Shown here: in pieces, positions 1 through 11,200 of the stretch
Numbering within the stretch: position 1 is the stretch's first letter
Layout: each line of letters opens with the position of its first letter
DNA from: Paramecium pentaurelia
Taxonomy: Eukaryota > Ciliophora > Oligohymenophorea > Peniculida > Parameciidae
DNA: 64,000 nt
Assembly (NCBI GenBank): GCA_905183005.1
Contig: CAJJDO010000166.1
Span: 147,504 to 211,503, forward strand
Direction: 5' to 3'
Position numbers and translations under genes: made by a program
Notes under the pieces: generated by a model
Databases searched by the model: none
Told to the model about the DNA's origin: nothing
What the model saw: the letters and a program-made list of their open reading frames with translations, nothing else

Positions 1-1
1 T

Positions 2-2191
2 AGTATATAAGGTATAGAAAGTTAATTCATATGTTATGATCCAATTAATGATTCATTTTAAGTGAAAAAAGATATAGCAATTAGTTCTGCGAGTAGAAAA
101 TTACTTAATGTTATGTGTGAATGTGGTTGGTTATTCAAAAAAATATAAACATTCACATAATCAAATTATAATAGTTTAGTATTGTAAGCATTATAGAATT
201 CCATTAAAGAAGAATTAAATGAATATTACAGATTGATTGCATATTTTGAAAATCTTCTAGCAGAATCTACCTTAACATTAAGAAAAATGTATATGTGGTT
301 GAAATAGCCAATGCATCATTTAGTTTAAATTAATTTAGTTTTATCCTAAATTTTGACTAATGTTTAATTAGGAACTACATCTTCATTAGTGATTTCTATT
401 CTCTGTAGATATTCAAAACATGGTTGTCCATAAACATCTTAATTATTTTCTAGAATATTACATTAAACAACTATTCCAATTGTTAGATTTATAAATTAAT
501 GGATTTTTGATGGATCTTTAAGTGATTAAGCATAAGAATTCTTTATAGAAAGAAATGATTCTAATAAAATATAAATAAGAGATAGTGGAGAATTGTGGAA
601 GAATGAATTTAAAGTTAATCAAGATAAAATACCTTATATGATATCTTTGAATGATTCTTATAAAATATTTGATACAGGTAGAGTCATTAATTGGCTTAGA
701 AAATAGAAGAAATTTACATAATTCAATTAAAATTATGATTTAATAACTATTGATCTACTTGGAACAGAATAATTTTCTCTTTTTGTTGATTAAGTCAATA
801 AGGAATATAACAAATAATTAATTTAATTGATTAAACCAAACTTTAAAATTACTCTTAATGCAATTAAAAGATTCTTATTATTAGGTTAAGGAGAATTTAT
901 ACATACTTTAATGGAATTATTATAAACAGAATTAAATAAACCAGCATAATAATGTTATAGACATACTTTATTAAGTATTTTAGAATCAGCATTCAAAAAT
1001 ATATCATAAGAGGTTAGATTAAATGTTAAACTTCTTGAACCTTCCTAAAATGATACTGGATGGGAAATATTCTGTTTAGATTATACTATAGATGAACCTT
1101 TGAATACAATTTTTAATTAGAAAATTATGTTATCATATTATAGAATATTCAATTTTTTATGGAGAATAAAAAGAGTTGAATTTACATTGACTTAATGTTG
1201 GAAAATGCATTAGAAATTTATGGCAATTCCTAATTAATTTTAAACTATAAAAAAAGCAATTTAATTAAGTTATTAAATGATGAATGAAATGCAACATTTT
1301 ATTAAAAATTTCTATAGTTATCTAATGTTAGAAGCAATAGAAAGTTCTTGGAAAAAGTTTATTGATGAATGTGATAAAATATAAGATTTAGATGGTTTAA
1401 TAAAAATACATGAATTATTCATTTCTGATATATTAGATAGATCATTCTTAAATACTAAAGGAGAATCAACATAAAAGTTGTTATTCAAATTATTTGATTA
1501 TATATTCAGATTTAAGAGTTGTCAAGAATTACTTTTAAGTTATGCCAAAGATTAAATTTCTTAAACAGATAATTAGCAATTATAATTGAAGAATTTATTA
1601 AATAAACAATAAAATATAAGTAGATTAAATCAAAATAAAAATTAAGATATTATAAAGTCTTTATTGGAATTGAGGAAATAATATAGAGATTAAATGTTTG
1701 AATTACTTGAAAAACTTAAAAAGGAAGATAGATTAAAATTCCTACATTTCAAATTAGATTTTAATGAATATTATTTAGGAATCTAAGAATCCAAATTATT
1801 TAATTAGGATTTAGAGAGGTAATTATATAAATAAATAATATTTATAGATTTATTGAAAAGTGTTTGCCTAAAGTTAATGAAGTTTAAATCTAACCTAATA
1901 GAGTTCAAAGTACTAAATAACTAATATAACCATAATAGCCATAATAAAGAACATTCAATACAAATATTGAATTTTAAAATGAAGTGAGATCAGTTAAAGA
2001 AGGATGTAATATAATATTTTAAACATTTAGTAAGGCTATTAGATGAATAAAGAAGATAATAATTATAATTAAAGGATTAATTTAGTAAATCTCCCTTGCA
2101 AAAGTCTCCATTATTGTAGATTCCACCAACAATGACTGAACATGAAAAAAGAAAGAATGATGAAGATTTAAGTTCAAGTGATGATGATTGA
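2..2191 (+). CDS. Gamma-tubulin complex component 3 (GCP3/Spc98-like), 5' partial
   Basis: GCP3 is a core subunit of the gamma-tubulin complex that nucleates microtubules at basal bodies and the cell cortex. The reading frame (TAA/TAG = Gln) is open from base 2, so the N-terminus lies outside the window; about 712 residues are present. Recognisable GCP3 blocks occur in order: a GIES...YDPIND stretch, then CGWLFKKI, TLRKMYMWL, GQGEFIHTLMELLQ, DTGWEIFCLDY, YRIFNFLWRIKRVEF and, near the C-terminus, LHFKLDFNEYYLG. Two introns restore the frame: 1819-1847 (29 nt) and 2006-2030 (25 nt). The model ends in an acidic-serine tail, SSSDDD, at TGA 2189-2191. Without the second intron it would stop at 2046. 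The family assignment is strong; the exact tail depends on the two splices. Confidence 0.9.
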
Positions 2192-2589
2192 GAGTGATAT
2201 CAAAAGAGATTTATTTATTTTTGAAATTAATAAACATCAATAATATTAATTACTAAAAAGAGTGTTTTCAGTAAAGCATTATTTTTATAATAAAAATATC
2301 TAATCCATTAATTAGGATATTAATTTTTTAACTTTATAGGCGTTTAAAACACATGAATTCAAAATTTGAGTAATGAATAATTTACAATTCATTAAATAAA
2401 ATTTTGTTAATTATAATTTATAAAGTGAGTTGATATATTTTTTAAGCTATTATTAACAAAATTATATTTGATATAGATAACAAGATGAAATGATTTCAAA
2501 TATGGATTAAATAATTGATTATTAATATAAAGTTTGGCTTAATTTCTGTATAAGGATATTGATTATTAATTTTTGCAATACTAAATATA
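2192..2589. other. Intergenic spacer, 398 bp
   Basis: AT-rich spacer between two plus-strand genes with TGA codons in all frames. I see no convincing gene or RNA. It presumably holds the 3' end of the GCP3 transcript and the promoter of the next gene. Confidence 0.5.
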
Positions 2590-4055
2590 ATGAGTTTTAA
2601 TAAGTTTTAGCTAGAAGGATGTGGATTCAATTTCAATCTTATTCATTTGTTATGGCTTTAAGATCCAATTTTCAAAAACAATATACGCTTAGATGTTCCT
2701 GACACAATATAAATACTTTAAGGATAGCCTCATTTTTGGTATTATAGTGTGGATTCATAAATAATGAGGAAGAGCAAAACAAAACTGAATTTAGAGTCTA
2801 TTTTAAATGATTTTGTCAAGGATAAAAATGATAATCATGAGATATGTGCAGTTTGGATAACTAAGAAAGATAATTAAACAGAATTCGAATTTCTATCTCA
2901 ATATCTTCTATGCTAATTAATATCTCAAATGAATTATGAAACAAAGGGTTATTTATAGAAATTCATTTATCCAAAATGTAGATTAATATGAATATTCATA
3001 TAGCTGAAAAGAATGAAGTGATAAAATGTACATGGGGAAACAATTTGTGTTATTTTGAAGTGTTCACAAATAAATATCCAATAATGATGTAGAAAGCAGA
3101 TATATATTAAAGAGCAGTTACATTTGAAACACCAAATGGACCTGTTGAATAATCAACGTATAATATATAATTTTTAAGATTTTCAGTTTAAAGGGAACAT
3201 AATTTTGTCAAAGATTAGAATTATTATGTGGATTAATCATGTCTCATGTTATAAATGTTACTTAAAACTAAAAAGAAATCACATTGATGGAATTGATATT
3301 TAAATTATCAAAAAAGGGACAAATCTATTTAATTTTATGTTCCAATTTATCAACATCAAATATTCCTAGTAAATTTGCATTACGTATACATTTAACTGAT
3401 TTAAGCGGATTTTTAGATAACCAAAAAAGTTACTAAAGAACTTTTAAATTATCCTAAAGCAATCACCTTATCAGATAATTCAAAATGTATAGTTTGTGAT
3501 GAAGAAAAGAATTAAATAGAATTTTCAAAAGTTAAATTAAAAGAATTAATCCATTATTGGGAATCTGGGTCTGATCATAGATCTTAAATTTAATCTCCAA
3601 AATCTTATAGAATGAATGCTTAATTAATAAAAATAGATCCAACTCAATTAATACCAAGAGTAATCAAGATTATGTATCCAAGAATGACTTTAGAAGAATA
3701 TTAAGAATTTCGTAATAATACAGTATTCATAAATTAAACTATATCATTATGTAGTTATTGTTTTACTAAACTTTATGAAAATGAAACAGAAAAAGTAAAA
3801 ATGATTCCAAAAAAACATAAAAGATTAATAAGAACAGAAATCTATGATAATGAACCAATCAAATATGATCCAATCACTCCAGGTACAACAAAGACTTCAA
3901 TTTATTGTGGATTTTTGGAACATAAAGTTATCAATAATTATATCAAACGAAGATTGAAATTATCCAATATAAAGAAAGAATCATTTCCTATAGTCAACAA
4001 TTCGAATTCATTATTTAAAACCACTTAATCTTCTAGACTTAAAGTAGAATTATGA
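2590..4055 (+). CDS. Hypothetical protein with a CxxC zinc-knuckle-like motif
   Basis: I do not recognise this gene. With introns at 2978-3003 (26 nt), 3158-3186 (29 nt) and 3384-3405 (22 nt) it gives one continuous protein of about 460 residues ending at TGA 4053-4055. The first exon is exactly 129 codons plus one base, which supports the first splice. The N-terminal half is aromatic and cysteine-containing; the middle has a helical stretch KEITLMELIFKLSKKGQIYL. It is followed by CIVCDEEKN, which could be half of a zinc-binding site. The C-terminal 200 residues are basic and contain another cysteine pair, SLCSYCF. No membrane segment or signal peptide is visible. The spacer to the convergent minus gene at 4141 is under 100 bp. 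Confidence 0.75.
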
Positions 4056-4140
4056 ATATTAAAATTTCATCATTACTCTTTTGAATTGTAAAAATACAAA
4101 TTAAAAAATAAGTCTAAATTTATATAAATTCAATTTATCA

Positions 4141-4794
4141 TCATTGTTTTATTCTGATATGTACATTTTATATGCTATATCGTGTAGAATAACTTTGTAA
4201 GTTATAATTTGGTAAATGGTGACTTGCAGACTTTGCTTTTTAGGCTGTCTTATCAAGTCCATACTAGATCAGTCTTTCATTATTTCTAATTCTAAATTGA
4301 TTCAACAATACAGGATTTTAATCACTTCTCTTTATACTACGAGTAGTAATTGCATTCCTATCACTTGCATAACTATTTCTCTAATGCATTGATTTAAACA
4401 TAGTAGGAACTTCTATTTTTAGTTGAGAACGATCTTTCCAATATTTCACAGTCGATAATATTACTGAAGCCCTCTTTACAGCTTTACGTAATACAATCTT
4501 ATTATCTATTTTTGGCTTTTGACTAATATGCTATAAACAAATAGATTATGGATATAGACAATTTAATCTAAGTAATTTCTATCCACTCTTACCTTCTTAG
4601 AAGCTTTTTCTTCTTTATTTCTTTGGTATATCATCTAATTCAGCAATTTAAGATGTATTTCTTAGCCTTTTTGGCTAAACTAATGATATTAAAAGTGAAT
4701 TTCTCTTTTAATTTACCAATTTATACTCTCTCTGACTCGTTAAGCAACTTAATGTCATCTATTCTAATGATAGATATGCTTATTGAGTCTTCAT
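4141..4794 (-). CDS. Hypothetical basic protein, 217 aa, intronless
   Basis: A single 218-codon frame including TGA, with no intron needed. The GTAAGAG...TTAG stretch inside looks like an intron but removing it breaks the frame. The product is rich in Lys, Arg, Ser and Gln, with a basic central block (PKKQRRKSF) and a C-terminal half including KAVKRASVILSTVKYWKDRS. No transmembrane segment, signal peptide or catalytic motif is visible and I cannot assign a family. It is convergent with the upstream plus gene and divergent from the coiled-coil gene at 4823, only 28 bp away, so the two start regions share a very short promoter. Confidence 0.75.
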
Positions 4795-4822
4795 TATATT
4801 TTTAATTTTTTTTATTTTTAAA

Positions 4823-5962
4823 ATGCACTAACAGCGACGTTTATCTCCAGCTCCATCTAGTCCATGTCCCAGAATTTGTAATATCCATCATTTATTTGCT
4901 TATAGAATAGTAATCTAATCGCATGCAGTTTCTTCAACCATAATATGTAGTTCCTTAACAACCACAATATTGTTAATAACCAATAGTTCTTAAAACTGAA
5001 GAATTGAGACCTGTTTAATAATAACATCATTAATCTAGAGAAAGAGAAAAAGAAAATTTAAATCCAAAAGCATTTTAATCGGGCAGACTATTAAGTCAAT
5101 ATGATACTCCATAACATTCATAAAGATCTCTATAATAAATACCAGTTGGAGCTTTTCCATCTCAATCTTCAAATGATACCCAAATTAAATAATTAAAAGA
5201 AGAAATGCTCAAAATGTTTGAATTTTCTCGAAAAGATTTTGAATTACTAAAAACAGAATTAGAATAAACTAAGCAAGATTTACTTGAACAAAAAAAAATG
5301 AATAAAACATTTATTACTTAAATAGAATCATTAAATTAGTAATTAGTATAAGAATAAGAATAAGCAATCAAATTTAAAAATCAAATTGATGAATTATAAA
5401 AAGAATAGATAAAATAAAATAATGATCTTGCCCTTTATTCAGGAATTAAATAAGATATAATAATAGAATTACAAGCATATTTTGATAACTAACTTAAATT
5501 ACAAAGCACTTAATAATAATAACCTTAATAGTAAATTACATTAGACACATATGACACATATATAAAAAAATATGAATAATTTAATAAATAAGTCAATGAT
5601 TATTTATTAAATAGAAAATTACCAGATAATTAATATAATGATACTATTGAATCTGATAATAGTAATTTAATCAAAGAAAAAGAGTCACCAGTTAAATTAT
5701 TGAATTAAGAAGAATAACAAATTATATTCACCAAAGAGGATATGGATAGATGTAAAAAATTAATTTAATTATAGATAAAATGTCAATCATTCATGAAAAT
5801 GAGAATGAAGAAGATGAAATCATTTATTAAGTAGATGAAAATGGATATGTGATGAATCAAGATGGAAATCATCTTGTAGATAATTTTGGAAGGTTAATTT
5901 AATTATCTGATAAAGATATTGAATACTTTAAAAGCAAAAATTAATTAGATGAAATCAAGTGA
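4823..5962 (+). CDS. Coiled-coil protein, Gln-rich
   Basis: Two introns (4878-4905, 28 nt; 5752-5774, 23 nt) give a protein of about 362 residues ending at TGA 5960-5962. The N-terminal 100 residues are low-complexity Pro/Gln/Ser (RRLSPAPSSPCP, then runs of QQ). A long heptad-patterned coiled coil follows, beginning around KQLKEEMLKMFEFSRKDFE and running about 170 residues. The short C-terminal domain after intron 2 is acidic and contains VDENGYVMNQDGNHLVDNFG, a Gly/Asn-rich turn motif. The start is the first ATG after the spacer; the first exon encodes 18 codons plus one base. Possibly a cytoskeletal or cortical component, but function is unknown. Confidence 0.75.
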
Positions 5963-6151
5963 AATTTCATTTTTACATTATTATTATTTATAAATATACA
6001 TAAATTACATAATTATTGTTATTTTAAACTGAATAAAAAATATTTAATAATAATATTAAATAATTTCTTTCATCACCTGAATAGATCAAGAAAATATTTT
6101 ATTAAATGAAGAAAAATAGGAAAATTCAAAGATGAATATTATATTCTTTAA

Positions 6152-6700
6152 ATGATGTTCATAATTATCTTCCAAAAATAGACTAAACCTAGTCTAAATT
6201 TATACAGTCCTTAAAATTTCAAAGAAAGAATCAATTTTATGAATCTTGAATAATAATGGAAGTAAAGATAGAATTTCAATCAAATTAAATGTAAAGTTCC
6301 CTCTAATAAATAAGATTGAATTCATTAAGTTAAAAAACAATAAACTTATGAAAGAGTTGTTGATATTCTTTGTAAGATTACAGAGAAATACTTTCAGTCT
6401 ATAATTGATTAGAAGAGTTCTAATACGAATTAATTATATATTAATAACTTATATAAAAAATTTAAATTATTTGATAAAAATGCATATTTAAAAATACCCC
6501 TTATTAAATAAAAAGATTAGGAGGACCTAAGATCTTGTTTAAATATCTTTAACTTTATTCTGATAGATAATTTAATAACTTCAATCAAATAAATCTAGCT
6601 AAGTCAAGAATGCGGTATAATATTCTTGATTGTAATATTTATTTTGAACAATTTATATTTTTTAATAATAACACAATTAATTAAAAAGTTGAAATAATGA
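6152..6700 (+). CDS. Small hypothetical protein with C-terminal hydrophobic segment (copy 1)
   Basis: Starting at the double ATG at 6152/6155, the frame is interrupted once by an in-frame TGA. Removing a 39-nt GTAAAG...TTAAG interval (6291-6329) restores it to a TGA at 6698-6700, about 169 residues. The distal part reads like protein: TYERVVDILCKITEKYFQSI and SQECGIIFLIVIFILNNLYF, the latter a probable membrane segment next to the C-terminus. A 39-nt intron is longer than most here, and a 3n intron carrying a stop is plausible in Paramecium. The alternative is a pseudogene with a nonsense change. An exact second copy lies at 7263-7811. Confidence 0.45.
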
Positions 6701-6755
6701 GATATAGTTACAAAAAGTTTACAAATCACTAATTGAAATATATTATTATAAATGT

Positions 6756-7099
6756 TCATAATTAAAATGAGCTTAATAAACCCCAGAGACAAAGTGATAA
6801 GAAAAATTTAGAGTTTAAAGTATTTGGATCTTAAGAGTTAATAGGATTATCAGACGTTTATTTTTTGATAGGAATACAACTTTCACATTTACTAGTTAAG
6901 ATATTCCAACTGTGTGTATAGGCTGATTTTATGTAGCATAATCTAGGATCAGTAATTGTGATTGGATCAGCAGAAACACATTTTCCATTTTACATTAGAC
7001 ATATTGTTGAATAATTGCCATCAAAACTTGGAATTGGACGACATTCAGTCTCTATGGCATAAGTCTCGCAAGTATGACTTTCACATGAGAATCCTATTT
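6756..7099 (-). pseudogene. 3' end of the surface antigen gene, duplicate cut by the N gap
   Basis: Identical to the last 344 bp of the intact antigen gene (7867-8210), including the cysteine-spaced C-terminus, the hydrophobic tail FFLSLCLWGLLSS and the TGA at 6756-6758. It is cut at the N. It is most likely the same locus represented twice in the assembly, not a second gene. Confidence 0.8.
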
Positions 7100-7100
7100 N
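7100..7100. other. Assembly gap (single N)
   Basis: One N separates the two copies of the 1110-bp duplication. No real distance is implied. Confidence 0.95.
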
Positions 7101-8210
7101 ATAAATATACATAAATTACATAATTATTGTTATTTTAAACTGAATAAAAAATATTTAATAATAATATTAAATAATTTCTTTCATCACCTGAATAGATCAA
7201 GAAAATATTTTATTAAATGAAGAAAAATAGGAAAATTCAAAGATGAATATTATATTCTTTAAATGATGTTCATAATTATCTTCCAAAAATAGACTAAACC
7301 TAGTCTAAATTTATACAGTCCTTAAAATTTCAAAGAAAGAATCAATTTTATGAATCTTGAATAATAATGGAAGTAAAGATAGAATTTCAATCAAATTAAA
7401 TGTAAAGTTCCCTCTAATAAATAAGATTGAATTCATTAAGTTAAAAAACAATAAACTTATGAAAGAGTTGTTGATATTCTTTGTAAGATTACAGAGAAAT
7501 ACTTTCAGTCTATAATTGATTAGAAGAGTTCTAATACGAATTAATTATATATTAATAACTTATATAAAAAATTTAAATTATTTGATAAAAATGCATATTT
7601 AAAAATACCCCTTATTAAATAAAAAGATTAGGAGGACCTAAGATCTTGTTTAAATATCTTTAACTTTATTCTGATAGATAATTTAATAACTTCAATCAAA
7701 TAAATCTAGCTAAGTCAAGAATGCGGTATAATATTCTTGATTGTAATATTTATTTTGAACAATTTATATTTTTTAATAATAACACAATTAATTAAAAAGT
7801 TGAAATAATGAGATATAGTTACAAAAAGTTTACAAATCACTAATTGAAATATATTATTATAAATGTTCATAATTAAAATGAGCTTAATAAACCCCAGAGA
7901 CAAAGTGATAAGAAAAATTTAGAGTTTAAAGTATTTGGATCTTAAGAGTTAATAGGATTATCAGACGTTTATTTTTTGATAGGAATACAACTTTCACATT
8001 TACTAGTTAAGATATTCCAACTGTGTGTATAGGCTGATTTTATGTAGCATAATCTAGGATCAGTAATTGTGATTGGATCAGCAGAAACACATTTTCCATT
8101 TTACATTAGACATATTGTTGAATAATTGCCATCAAAACTTGGAATTGGACGACATTCAGTCTCTATGGCATAAGTCTCGCAAGTATGACTTTCACATGAG
8201 AATCCTATTT
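7101..8210. repeat. Direct duplication, copy 2 (1110 bp)
   Basis: Base-for-base match to 5990-7099 as far as I can compare by eye, at a constant offset of 1111. This copy continues without interruption into the body of the antigen gene, so it is the authentic context. Confidence 0.9.
7263..7811 (+). CDS. Small hypothetical protein with C-terminal hydrophobic segment (copy 2)
   Basis: Same sequence and same model as the gene at 6152-6700, with the candidate 39-nt intron at 7402-7440 and TGA at 7809-7811. It is convergent with the antigen gene, whose stop lies 55 bp beyond. If the duplication is an assembly artefact there is only one such gene in the genome. Confidence 0.45.
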
Positions 8211-11200
8211 CATTTTCAGACCATTTGCATGATGGATTAGATAAGCAAGCAAGTTCATCTTAGTTAGCATCAGAACATGCTGAGAATGTCTTGCAAATTC
8301 CTTAAAATGAATTGTATCTAATAGGAATGAATGCACAAACAGTTGATATATTATTTTCAAAGCCACCTCCATTGCAAGCAGTAATAATCTTATAAGATGA
8401 GCAAGCAGCCTTAGAGATACAATTTGTTCCATTTGATACACAAGATAATCCAGTAATTACTCCCATACAGTTAGCATTTGATGTTCCACCAGAAATATCT
8501 TCACAATATTTTAATCTGCAGATTTTATTTCCCGTAGTAGCTCCAACTGGTAATGCGTATATACATTCTCCATCAGTTCCATTGAAACATCCAGCTTCAA
8601 CATAGCTTGAGCAAGTTGATTATGGAATGCATTTGGTTCCATCAGTCGTGCATAATCCACTTGTTACAGAGATAAGCTTGCATAAGTCATTTGTGCCCTT
8701 TTACTCATCTGTACACTCTTTCAATTTGCAATTATTTGATGTGACATTCCAATAGCATATACCATCTGTTCCTTTGTTAGCACATGCAATTTATGTTATG
8801 TAATTACTACAAGTTGATTTAGCAATACATACAGTTCCATCAGTAATACATGTAGATCCATAAGAGAGACATTCATCATTTGTAGCAGCAATGGCATCAG
8901 TGCATTATCCAAATTTATAACATTTTCCCTTAGGCAACCATCCACAAGCTCCATTAGTTCCAACAATACAAGATACCTTTGATGATGTATTTTCACAAGT
9001 TGTAATAGGGATGCATCTATCTCCATTGGTTGTACATAATGGTGAAAATGCTTAGCATTCGGGATGTGTTTTTTTGACTGCATCTTCGCATTTGCCATAA
9101 TCATAACATTATCCATTAACCCAAAGACATGGTCCAGTTTTCGATTTAAGACAGAATAACTTGTTGGTGAATTCTGTGCATGAAAGTCCATTAACACATT
9201 TTTATCCATTTAATTTACATCCTAACTCGAAGGCCTCACATTCAGCATTTATTTAAGCAGATATATCACTACAGATTTTATTTCTGCAAGACTTAAGTAT
9301 GTTGTCCCAGATGCATCTTTTTAAACCATCCCTACTTGATGAAGCAGCATTACAAATAGATTTATTAATATATAAAGCGCAATCAGAAATGGTAATACAA
9401 CCAGCCCCTGTTGTAGTACAATTATCAGCAAAATTTTAACATTAAGTATGAGAATCAAGTGTTACTGGCTGATTTTCACAAGTTTGAGATTTACAAATTG
9501 AATAATGTTCATCCCAAAAACAGAACTTTCCATTTAATTTAGAATTAGCACATTATGAGTAACTAGTATTATTATAAGTTTCACATTTTGTTATCTAATC
9601 AGTACAATATTTTGCCCATGTGCATTCAGATTTTCCTTAACATAACTATCTACTGATTATACTATTACACTAATTAACAGATGTGCATCCATAACCAGTT
9701 GTATAACAATCTTTATGATATTTCTAACAATCAGCATCAGTTATAAGACTATTTGGTGCTTCTGTGCATACTCTTTTAGCACATGCTCCTTTGACAATTC
9801 CAACTGTTGTAGCTTTGCACGGACCATCTTTAGCCAAAAATGTGGGGCATGTCTTTTCAGTTCCTTAGAAAGATTTACAAAGTTTTCCATAATCAATACA
9901 TTAAGTTCCGTCAAAGACACAGAAAGGATCATCTGACGCTTTTTTAGGCGGCATACCATCATTACATTCTTTATTGTTTTTACCTGAAATATCGCTGCAC
10001 TTCTTCTAATTACAATCAGATTAAGCTGATGCATCTGGTGTATTCCAACACTAAATTTTATTTGAATTTCCCATGAATTTAGCACAAATTGCTTAATCTC
10101 CCTTAAATGCAGTGCATGATGATGTCGCATCAATACATCCAATACCCTTGGTTATACAGCCTTTCTGATAAGTAGCACATTCAACATCTGTTTTAGATGT
10201 AGTGTTATCAGAGCAAGTTCTTACTTTACATTTACTAGTGGCAGTATTTTCAACTTCTCCAGAACAATATTCAAAAGAGGGTTTTTTATCAGTAACAAGT
10301 CCAGTATATTTTTTAAATAATTCACATTATTATTTAGTTCCTCTGTATGATGTGCATGGTTCTGTATTTGGAATACATCCTGTACCACGAGTGACACATC
10401 CACTTAAATAATTATCACATTCGGAATCAGTTTTTGCTGTAACATTATCATAACATGTTTTATTTTTACATGCTTAAAATACGGTAGAAGCAGTTGCTAT
10501 TAGTTTGCATCTATCTTCTCCTGTTGAATCTAATAAGGAATTACAAAAATCTGATGAACCGTTGTTTGAAGAACATGGACTATATGATGAAACACAAATT
10601 CTCCCATTTGTCTTACAAGTTTTTAAATAACTTTAACAATCTAAATCTGTATAGAATATTATATCACTACATAATCTATCCCTACATTTTATATTTACTG
10701 GGTCCCAAGCACAAAAATCTCCCAATGAATTTTAAACTCCTTCACACCATGTTTATTTTGCACTATCATCATCACCCTATGCTGTATAATTTGAACAAAT
10801 ATCTGTTATTATGCATTTGTTGAAATAATATAGACAGCCTTCAGCATTATTCACACAATCTGTAGCACTGGCATCATTATCAGTACATACTTATGCTCTA
10901 CATTTTTTAACACTATCTCTAATACATGGATAATTATTGGCTGATTTAACTTATTTACATTATTCATCTTCTTTACCGATTGTAGGTCCTAAATTTCCTA
11001 AAGTCGTTCCATCATATGTACTACAAACATCCAATTTAACACAATTATTCTCTCCAAGATATGTACACCTATTTCCACTATTATCAGTCAATGTAGCACA
11101 TACAGTAGCCTAATTTGAGGTTACTCTATAAAGATGACAATCTTATTTAACAGAACACTTTGTTCCTGAAATGTAAGTACAAATGGTTGCAGCAACAGTG

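Larger units (their letters stand above)
5990..7099. repeat. Direct duplication, copy 1 (1110 bp), abutting the N at 7100
   Basis: This segment reappears at 7101-8210 in the same orientation with no difference I can see. It ends exactly at the single N, and the second copy begins exactly after it. That geometry is typical of two contigs whose ends overlap but were not merged. Confidence 0.9.

Noticed and set aside
4555..4580. GTAAGAG...CTTAG-like intron in the minus gene at 4141-4794
   Set aside because: The frame is continuous through it, and removing 25 nt breaks the frame.
6604..6792. A 62-aa minus-strand frame overlapping the antigen stop, repeated at 7715-7903
   Set aside because: It is an out-of-frame shadow of the antigen C-terminus and its 3' flank; its repetition simply follows the duplication.
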